NCBI GenBank assembly: GCA_016287385.1
Contig: JAEEWM010000002.1
Location: 124,001-188,000 of the forward strand
Length of the DNA: 64,000 bases
Source: Clostridiaceae bacterium
GTDB lineage: Bacteria > Bacillota > Clostridia > Oscillospirales > Acutalibacteraceae
Direction of reading: 5' to 3'
A program made the position numbers and the translations under genes. The notes under the pieces were generated by a model, which was not told the origin of the DNA, ran no database searches, and saw nothing but the letters and a program-made list of their open reading frames with translations. Every line of letters starts with the position of its first letter. Within the stretch, counting starts at the first letter, position 1. Positions 1 through 6,002 of the stretch are shown piece by piece.

Positions 1-48
1 CGCGACCGACGTTTCGTCGCAGGATGATTCAACAGCGAGTATTATCAT
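1..48 (-). CDS. tsaD: TsaD N terminus (partial): tRNA threonylcarbamoyladenosine transferase
   Basis: The 16 codons visible before the window edge translate to MIILAVESSCDETSVA. This matches the highly conserved start of TsaD/Gcp, the ASKHA-fold protein that transfers the threonylcarbamoyl group to A37 of ANN-decoding tRNAs. The ATG overlaps the stop of the upstream RimI-domain gene as ATGA, so the two are translationally coupled. Pairing of rimI with tsaD is a common bacterial arrangement. The rest of the gene lies outside the window. The ORF track does not list it because it is truncated. Confidence 0.85.
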   Translation of the reverse strand, partial: MIILAVESSCDETSVA

Positions 49-893
49 TTTATAAACCTTCTTGTCATAATAACTCCGTCTTCCTTCGGGTTTTCGTAAA
101 AACTTCTCCGGAGTCCCTCTTCTTTGAAGTCCGCTTTTTTGTAAAGCGATATTGCCGCGCTGTTTGAAGCCCTCACTTCAAGGGAAACAAATTCAAGTCC
201 ACTGTCGCGTGAAAAGGTGACGGCGCGGTCTAAAAGCATTGAGCCGACGCCTGCGCCGCGAAAATCGCGCGACACCGCGATATTGTTTATATAGCCCTCG
301 CCGGCTACGGCGGTAACGCTTATATAGCCGATGAATCCGCTTTCCGATACCGCTTTGAAAAACACCGTATTGTGATTCATTGCTTCAAGTATGCCGTTTT
401 CGCTCCACGGTACAAAAAAGCATTGCTTTTCAAGTTCCGCGATTTCTTTTATGTCGTTTCGGTCGGCAAAAAGGATTTTTACCGGCAGTATTTCGCCGCT
501 GTAAAGGCAGTTGTCAACGGCGCTGATTATTTCATCGCGGCATTTCCTGTAGGTGGAGATATCGCCGCCGTAAGGGTCCCTTATACCGCCCGATAAAACC
601 GTGACGCCGTTCGGATCTGCACCGGCGAGGATAAGCGCCCGGCGGTGATTTTCGCCCATACAGAATATCCTGTCCGCCATAAGCATTTCTGCGTTTATAA
701 CGCGCGATTTATGCGCGGAAACGTCAATGCCGATTTCTTTCATGACCGCGGCGGCGTTTTCGGATACGCTGTCGCCCTCGCCCATAAAGCCCGCGCTGCA
801 GACGCTCACGCCGCTTATTTTTTTGGAATTAAGATACGCTTCCGCCATAGGTGAGCGGCAGGTGTTTCCCGAGCATACGAATAAAACCTTCAT
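45..893 (-). CDS. Fusion of low-molecular-weight protein tyrosine phosphatase and RimI-type N-acetyltransferase
   Basis: The 282-residue protein has two complete domains. Residues 1 to about 135 are a low-molecular-weight phosphatase (arsenate reductase fold) with the CX5RS loop CSGNTCRS at 7-14 and the general acid in DPYGG (D106). Residues about 137-282 are a GNAT domain like RimI, which acetylates the N terminus of ribosomal protein S18. It has the acetyl-CoA loop RGAGVGS at 212-218 and the NSAAISLY helix near 244-251. The start overlaps the polA stop (TAATG) and the end overlaps tsaD (ATGA), giving a tight polA-fusion-tsaD operon. These domains are normally separate proteins. The phosphatase substrate is unknown, and free phosphatases of this type often act on cell-envelope or stress kinases. 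Confidence 0.85.
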   Translation of the reverse strand: MKVLFVCSGNTCRSPMAEAYLNSKKISGVSVCSAGFMGEGDSVSENAAAVMKEIGIDVSAHKSRVINAEMLMADRIFCMGENHRRALILAGADPNGVTVLSGGIRDPYGGDISTYRKCRDEIISAVDNCLYSGEILPVKILFADRNDIKEIAELEKQCFFVPWSENGILEAMNHNTVFFKAVSESGFIGYISVTAVAGEGYINNIAVSRDFRGAGVGSMLLDRAVTFSRDSGLEFVSLEVRASNSAAISLYKKADFKEEGLRRSFYENPKEDGVIMTRRFIK

Positions 894-3391
894 TATCCCT
901 TCGCCTCAAGCCAGGTCCGCCCCGAATGGGCGTCCACCGAAAGCTTAACTTTAAGCTGCGCCGCGTTTTCCATTTCTTCTTCAAGTATTTTGCAAACCGC
1001 GTCGGCGTCCTCCTGTTTACACTCGACTATCAGTTCGTCGTGCACCTGGAGTATGAGACGTGCGTCGCTTACTTCTCTTGAAAGCCGTGAGTGCACCTTT
1101 ATCATGGCGATTTTTATTATATCTGCGGCGGTGCCCTGAATCGGTGCGTTACGCGCCACGCGTTCGCCGAAAGCGCGAAGCATACCGTTTGAGGAGGAAA
1201 GCTCGGGCAAGTATCTCCGCCGCCCGAAAAGCGTCGTAACAAAACCGTCGCGCTTGGCGTCCTTAATAACTCTGTCCATATAATCGCAAACGCCCTTGTA
1301 AGTTTCAAGGTAGCCGTTTATATATCTTTGCGCCTCGGCGCGGCTTACGCCGATGTCCTTGGCGAGAGAAAAAGCGCCTATGCCGTAAACTATGCCGAAA
1401 TTGACCGCTTTCGCCCTGCTTCTCATAATCGGCAGCACCATATCTATCGGTATGTTGAAAACCTCGGAAGCGGTAAGGGTGTGAATATCAACACCGCGGC
1501 TGAAAGCGTCCGCCATGACCTCATCCTGCGCGAGTGAGGCGAGTACGCGCAGTTCTATCTGCGAATAATCGGCGTCGCAGAGTACGCATCCGTCTTTTGC
1601 AACAAAAAACTCACGGAAACGCTTGCCCTCTTCGGTGCGTACCGGAATATTCTGCAAATTCGGTTCAAGCGAGCTTATCCTGCCGGTGCGCGCCTCGGTC
1701 TGATTAAAGGTGGTGTGTATTCTGCCGTCGTCACCGACCGCGGCGAGCAGGCCCTCGCAGTAGGTGGATTTAAGCTTTGATAAACGGCGGTATTTAAGTA
1801 TAAGATCCACGATAGGGTAATCGTAGCGTAACTCTTCAAGCACCTCCGCGTTGGTGCTGTAACCGCTTTTCGTTTTCTTTTTAGCGGGAAGCGCGAGCTT
1901 TGAAAACAGTATCTCGCCGAGCTGTTTGGGAGAGTTTATATTAAACTCTTCGCCGGCGAGCGTGTAAATATCGCGGGTAAGCTCTTTTATGCCGGCGTCA
2001 AGCTCCTCTGAATACTCGCGCAGACCCTCGCTGTCGACTAAGAAGCCCTCTTTTTCCATATCGGCGAGAACGTATGCGAGCGGCAGTTCAATATCGCTTA
2101 AAAGTCGGCTTTCGCCCGATTCATCGAGTTTTTTTGAAAGCTTATCGCAGAGCAGTGAGAACGAAACCGCGGCCTTCGCGCCGTCGCCGTCAGCCGCCAC
2201 GCCGTATTCGGTAAAAAGGCGGGGGAGCGAATAATCGTTTGAGGACGGGTTTATCAGATACGCCGCGAGCATGGCGTCGAAAACGACCGATTTCGCGCCG
2301 TAGGTCTTGTAAAGACTTTTGCTGTCGTAAACCCGCTTTTTTATATTCTCATTTTGAAGCAGGGATATTAACTGCCCGCTTGAAAGCTCTGTTACGGCGC
2401 CGCCCGACACCGCGGCGGCGGTCTCGCCTATATAAATATCGGCAAAGTCTTTTATATTCTCAAAAGCGCCGGGCACGATTTCGGCGCAGGCTTCGGTCTG
2501 CCCGGATTCATCAACGCTTTGCGCTTTTACGTTCATGCGTTCCATAAGCTTAAAGAGCTCAAGCCGCGTCATCAATTCGTAAAGCTTTTTGCCGTCCGGC
2601 TCTCTTGTGCGGTAATGCTCAAAATCGGTATCTATCGGCGCGGTTTTGCAGATGGTGCCGAGTTCACGGCTTAAATACGCGCTGTCCTTTCCGGCGATAA
2701 GCTTGCCGCGCACGCTGTCTTTTATATCAAGGGTATCGATGTTCTCATAGATGTAATCTATATTGCCGAAGCGGCTTATAAGCTCGGTGGCGGTTTTCTC
2801 ACCTATTCCGGCAACACCGGGGATATTATCCGAGCTGTCGCCCATAAGCGATTTTAATTCTATCATCTGCGGCGGAGTAAGCGAATATTTTTCAAAAAGC
2901 CTTGCGGGTGTATAGTCGGTTATCTCGTTTTGTCCCATCCGCGTTACGGTAAGCAGTACGTGGGTATTGTCGCTTACAAGCTGTAAGGAGTCGCGGTCGC
3001 CCGTCGCGATAACGCAGGTATTTTCGTTCTTTTCCGCGGTAAAAGCGAGCGTGCCGAGGATATCGTCCGCCTCAAAGCCCTCGCACTCAACGCAGGTGTG
3101 ACCCGCGAGAGTCAGCCACTCCTTGATTACGGGGAACTGACTTTTAAGCTCCTCGGGCATCGGCTTTCTGCCCGCCTTGTATTCGGCGTACCGCTTATGG
3201 CGGAAGGTAGGCGCTTTCAGGTCGAAAGCGACCGCCACGCCGTCGGGCTTTTGCTCGGCAATAAGCTTCAGAAGTATGTTTATAAAGCCGTAAACCGCGT
3301 TCGTGTATTGCCCGTCTTTGGCGGATAAAAGCCGTATTCCGTAAAAGGCGCGGTTTATTATACTGTTGCCGTCGATGGCGAGCAATTTCAT
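893..3391 (-). CDS. polA: DNA polymerase I
   Basis: Family A polymerase for gap filling and Okazaki primer removal. Residues 1 to about 290 are the 5' flap nuclease (start MKLLAIDGNSIINRAF, later FEADDILGT and GDSSDNIPG). Residues about 300-440 are a degenerate 3'-5' exonuclease-like region with no visible acidic DxE motif, so proofreading is probably absent, as in many Firmicutes. Residues about 440-832 are the polymerase, with motif A DADYSQIELR near 606, motif B RSRAKAVNFGIVYG and motif C QVHDE. The track starts at a GTG at 3400, but that codon lies inside the SD-like GGGGTG. I therefore use the ATG at 3391, giving 832 residues. It is first gene of the operon with the phosphatase-RimI fusion and tsaD. 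Confidence 0.95.
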   Translation of the reverse strand: MKLLAIDGNSIINRAFYGIRLLSAKDGQYTNAVYGFINILLKLIAEQKPDGVAVAFDLKAPTFRHKRYAEYKAGRKPMPEELKSQFPVIKEWLTLAGHTCVECEGFEADDILGTLAFTAEKNENTCVIATGDRDSLQLVSDNTHVLLTVTRMGQNEITDYTPARLFEKYSLTPPQMIELKSLMGDSSDNIPGVAGIGEKTATELISRFGNIDYIYENIDTLDIKDSVRGKLIAGKDSAYLSRELGTICKTAPIDTDFEHYRTREPDGKKLYELMTRLELFKLMERMNVKAQSVDESGQTEACAEIVPGAFENIKDFADIYIGETAAAVSGGAVTELSSGQLISLLQNENIKKRVYDSKSLYKTYGAKSVVFDAMLAAYLINPSSNDYSLPRLFTEYGVAADGDGAKAAVSFSLLCDKLSKKLDESGESRLLSDIELPLAYVLADMEKEGFLVDSEGLREYSEELDAGIKELTRDIYTLAGEEFNINSPKQLGEILFSKLALPAKKKTKSGYSTNAEVLEELRYDYPIVDLILKYRRLSKLKSTYCEGLLAAVGDDGRIHTTFNQTEARTGRISSLEPNLQNIPVRTEEGKRFREFFVAKDGCVLCDADYSQIELRVLASLAQDEVMADAFSRGVDIHTLTASEVFNIPIDMVLPIMRSRAKAVNFGIVYGIGAFSLAKDIGVSRAEAQRYINGYLETYKGVCDYMDRVIKDAKRDGFVTTLFGRRRYLPELSSSNGMLRAFGERVARNAPIQGTAADIIKIAMIKVHSRLSREVSDARLILQVHDELIVECKQEDADAVCKILEEEMENAAQLKVKLSVDAHSGRTWLEAKG

Positions 3392-3422
3392 CTTTTTCAC
3401 CCCGTAGAATATAGTTATTTAT

Positions 3423-3451
3423 ATAATAACATTTTTCTGCACGTTTGTCAC
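3423..3451 (-). promoter_or_regulatory. Probable sigma-A promoter of polA operon
   Basis: On the minus strand, GTGACA, a 17-base spacer and TATTAT lie about 32 bases upstream of the polA ATG. It is divergent from the dusB promoter in the same 120-bp gap. Confidence 0.55.
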
Positions 3452-3474
3452 TACTATTTTTGTATTTTTTCAAA

Positions 3475-3503
3475 TTGACATACAAATTTTTTTCAAGTAT
3501 AAT
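3475..3503 (+). promoter_or_regulatory. Consensus sigma-A promoter of dusB, giving a leaderless mRNA
   Basis: A perfect TTGACA, 17-base spacer and TATAAT. The -10 box ends only 9 bases before the dusB ATG at 3513. A normal start site 6-8 bases downstream would leave about 2-4 untranslated bases, and no SD sequence is present. Confidence 0.85.
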
Positions 3504-3512
3504 TTTTATGCT

Positions 3513-4478
3513 ATGAAAATAGGAAACATTGATATCAAAGGTTACGCCGCGCTCGCTCCGATGGCGGGTGTGTCCGACAGGGCGATGCGGGAAATATGTG
3601 TGCGCTACGGCGCGGCTTTTACCGTAGGCGAGCTTACGAGCGCAAAGGCGGTCGTGCTCGGCGACGGCAAGTCGAAAGCGCTTCTCAACAGCGTCGGCGG
3701 CGATATCTGGGCGCCTCAGCTTTTCGGAAGCGACCCGGATATAATGGCGCGCGCCGCGGTAAAGGCGCAGGAGTTTTCTCCCACGTTTATCGATATAAAT
3801 ATGGGCTGTCCGGCGCCCAAAGTGGCGATGTCGGGCGGGGGCAGCGCGCTCCTTCGTAATATACCGCTTGCCGAGAAAATAATCAAAGCGGTAGTCGCCG
3901 CCGTAAATATCCCGGTAACTGTGAAATTCCGCACCGGGTGGGACAGCGAGCATATAAACGCCGTCGAGCTCGCCAAAGCAGCGGAAAATGCGGGCGCCGC
4001 GGCGCTTACGGTCCACGGCAGGACCCGCGAGCAGATGTACGCGCCGCCGGTGGATATAAAGACCATAGCGGCGGTAAAGGCGGCGGTAAGCATACCGGTT
4101 ATCGCAAACGGCGATATAAACTCCGGCGCGGCGGCGAAAGAAATGTATGACGATACCGGCTGCGATTTTGTCGCGGTGGGTCGCGCGGCAAGGGGAAATC
4201 CCTTTATTTTCAGTGAAATAAACACCTATATGTCAGGTAAAACCTATACTTTGCCCCCGCTTAAAGAGCGCCTTGCCGTCTGCAAAGAGCAAATAGAAAA
4301 AATGCGCGAGTACAAGGACAGTCACATCGCAATGCTTGAAGCGCGAAAGCATCTTTCGTGGTATATTACGGGTCTTTCGGGCGCGGCGGCGCTCCGGCGC
4401 GAGGCGTGCGGCGTCACCTGCGGCGCGGATGTGGACAGAATAATTGAAAAAGCCCTTGAACAAAACCCCGATATGTGA
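3513..4478 (+). CDS. dusB: tRNA-dihydrouridine synthase
   Basis: FMN-dependent enzyme reducing specific uridines in the tRNA D-loop (NifR3/DusB branch). The 321-residue TIM barrel starts MKIGNIDIKGYAALAPMAGV, the usual DusB start. The catalytic cysteine is C99 in INMGCPAPKV. VHGRTREQMY near 167 and the late GRAARGNP are FMN/RNA-contact motifs of the family. Because the conserved N terminus begins exactly at the ATG, a start further downstream is unlikely. The ATG sits almost at the predicted transcription start, with no SD sequence. yebC follows after 35 bases on the same strand, probably co-transcribed. Confidence 0.93.
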   Translation: MKIGNIDIKGYAALAPMAGVSDRAMREICVRYGAAFTVGELTSAKAVVLGDGKSKALLNSVGGDIWAPQLFGSDPDIMARAAVKAQEFSPTFIDINMGCPAPKVAMSGGGSALLRNIPLAEKIIKAVVAAVNIPVTVKFRTGWDSEHINAVELAKAAENAGAAALTVHGRTREQMYAPPVDIKTIAAVKAAVSIPVIANGDINSGAAAKEMYDDTGCDFVAVGRAARGNPFIFSEINTYMSGKTYTLPPLKERLAVCKEQIEKMREYKDSHIAMLEARKHLSWYITGLSGAAALRREACGVTCGADVDRIIEKALEQNPDM

Positions 4479-4513
4479 TAAAATCAACTAAAATAACCGA
4501 AAGAAGAGTTTTT

Positions 4514-5239
4514 ATGTCAGGACATTCAAAGTGGAATAATATCAAACGTAAAAAAGAAAAGACCGACGCGGCGAAGGCAAAGGTCTTCACCAAAATCGGC
4601 AGGGAGATTTCCGTTATAGTAAAGCAGGGCGGACCCAATCCCAACGAAAACAGCAAGCTTAAAGACGTTATCGCCAAGGCGAAAGCGGCGAACGTGCCGA
4701 ACGATAATATCGAGCGCATTATAAGCAAGGCGGCAGGCGAGGCGGACGGCAGCAATTATGAGGAACTGATTTACGAGGGCTACGGACCGAGCGGCGTGGC
4801 GGTAGTTGTTGAAACGCTTACCGATAACCGCAACCGCACCGCCGGCGATATCCGCCATTATTTCGATAAATGCGGCGGCAATCTCGGTCAGTCCGGCTCG
4901 GTCATGTTTATGTTCGACCGCAAGGGCGTTATTGAAATAGAGGGCGAGGGCAAGGATGAGGATACCGTTATGGAGGACGCGCTCGAAGCCGGCGCGGAGG
5001 ACTTTAACTTTGACGGCGACGTTTTCGAGATAACCACCGAGCCGAACAGCCTCGGCGCCGTGCGCGACGCGCTCGAAGCAAAGGGTTACGCGTTTCTCAC
5101 CGCCGAGGTGCAGTACATACCTCAAACCACTACTGCCGTAGAGGGCGAAGCGGCGGAGAAAATGGAAAAGCTTCTCGATATGCTCGAAGAAAACGACGAC
5201 GTGCAGAACGTATGGCATAATCTGGCGGATGAGGACTGA
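4514..5239 (+). CDS. yebC: YebC/TACO1-family protein
   Basis: A 241-residue YebC/PmpR family protein. Members are described as transcriptional regulators and, more recently, as ribosome-associated factors that relieve stalling on proline-rich stretches. The diagnostic start MSGHSKWNNIKRKKEKTDAA is present and the protein is full length. The track begins 13 codons earlier at an unsupported start. The ATG at 4514 follows AGAAGAG at good spacing. It probably forms a transcription unit with dusB and is followed directly by a terminator hairpin. Confidence 0.9.
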   Translation: MSGHSKWNNIKRKKEKTDAAKAKVFTKIGREISVIVKQGGPNPNENSKLKDVIAKAKAANVPNDNIERIISKAAGEADGSNYEELIYEGYGPSGVAVVVETLTDNRNRTAGDIRHYFDKCGGNLGQSGSVMFMFDRKGVIEIEGEGKDEDTVMEDALEAGAEDFNFDGDVFEITTEPNSLGAVRDALEAKGYAFLTAEVQYIPQTTTAVEGEAAEKMEKLLDMLEENDDVQNVWHNLADED

Positions 5240-5262
5240 CAGGGCGGACGGCAATATATAAA

Positions 5263-5296
5263 AAGCGGGACGGTATATGCCGTCCCGCTTCGCTTT
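5263..5296 (+). terminator. Terminator after yebC
   Basis: The 11-bp stem AAGCGGGACGG / CCGTCCCGCTT around a 6-base loop begins 24 bases after the yebC stop. The following T tract (CGCTTTTAA) is short, so the terminator may be moderate in strength. Confidence 0.6.
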
Positions 5297-5336
5297 TAAG
5301 CGGAATGAATAATGAATAATTATTGTGCTCCGGCGG

Positions 5337-5496
5337 TATATAACGCGGTCGGTCGAGGACGCCCGACCCTACGATTAAAACGTATTGACACATCCCGAAA
5401 CGGAAAAACCGGGTCGAGGTGGGCATCGACCCCTACGGCGTATCAATTTAATTTACAATTTCGTAGGGACAGACGTCCTCGGCTGTCCGTATAATG
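5337..5496. repeat. Copy 1 of a 160-bp intergenic direct repeat
   Basis: This block recurs at 5743-5902 with the same length and only a handful of substitutions. It is built of short inverted repeats bounded by GTAGGG/CCCTAC, such as GGTCGG...CCGACC, GTCGA...TCGAC and GGACAG...CTGTCC. Small ORFs called across it (for example 5312-5494) have no SD sequence and are translations of the repeat. Confidence 0.85.
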
Positions 5497-5512
5497 TGTC
5501 TGATATATGTCT

Positions 5513-5735
5513 TAAGGGCGATTCGTGAATTGCCCCTACAAAATACCAATTAAATTGACCGCAAAACGTAGGGGATGGCGTCCCCGACATCCCGTTTTCA
5601 TAATGATTTGACCTGCGGCCATGATTTGCGGCAAAGCCGCACCCATTCGGCTCCCTTGTGTAAAGGGAACTGTCGAGTGTAACGAGACTGAGGGATTGTT
5701 CTCCCTTATGTAAAGAAAGCCGTATTTTACATTGC
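5513..5735. repeat. Mosaic of further hairpin modules between the two long repeats
   Basis: This stretch holds at least three further inverted-repeat units. They are GGGCGATTCGTGAATTGCCC, a GGGATG...CATCCC unit next to CGTAGG, and CTCCCTTGTGTAAAGGGA followed by ACTGAGGGATTG. From memory, similar units are scattered between genes in many gut Clostridia. No coding potential was seen. The gap 5297-5336 holds nothing recognisable. Confidence 0.6.
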
Positions 5736-5742
5736 CGGCAGA

Positions 5743-5902
5743 TATATAACGCGGTCGGTCGGGAACGCCCGACCCTACGATTAAAACGTATTGACACATC
5801 CCGAAACGGAAAAACCGGGTCGATGTGGGCATCGACCCCTACGGCGTATCAATTTAATTTACAATTTCGTAGGGACAGACGTCTCCGGCTGTCCGTATAA
5901 TG
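5743..5902. repeat. Copy 2 of the 160-bp intergenic direct repeat
   Basis: The same 160-base unit as 5337-5496. At one hairpin, copy 2 reads GTCGATG...CATCGAC where copy 1 has GTCGAGG, so one copy has a fully paired stem and the other a mismatch. The 98-residue ORFs on the minus strand of both copies are near-identical only because the DNA is repeated. Confidence 0.85.
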
Positions 5903-5905
5903 ATT

Positions 5906-5931
5906 GTGCGGCGGTGAATTCACCGCCGCAC
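5906..5931. repeat. 26-bp perfect palindrome
   Basis: Each half reads GTGCGGCGGTGAA on its own strand. The inner 24 bp recur exactly at 51679-51702, also downstream of a dockerin gene. Confidence 0.85.
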
Positions 5932-5936
5932 CTTGT

Positions 5937-5985
5937 ATCTGACATCTGACATCTGATATCTGCCGTCTGACATCTGTTTTCTGAT
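5937..5985. repeat. Seven tandem copies of a 7-bp unit (ATCTGAC-like)
   Basis: Seven consecutive 7-mers match ATCTGAC, with variants ending AT, CC and TT. They lie 18 bp downstream of the stop of the minus-strand BspA/dockerin gene and merge into an imperfect hairpin (CTGATTTT...AAAATCAG, about 5981-6006) that covers the stop codon and may terminate transcription. Confidence 0.8.
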
Positions 5986-6002
5986 TTTGCCGCAGGCGAA
6001 AA

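Noticed and set aside
3195-4016. 273-aa minus-strand ORF across the polA/dusB gap
   Set aside because: It covers two divergent promoters and both recognised genes in the wrong frame. It is Arg/His-rich shadow sequence.
5312-5832. Small ORFs of about 60-114 aa on both strands (5312-5494, 5130-5426, 5453-5797, 5536-5832)
   Set aside because: They lie on duplicated palindromic DNA, lack SD sequences and resemble each other only because the DNA is repeated.
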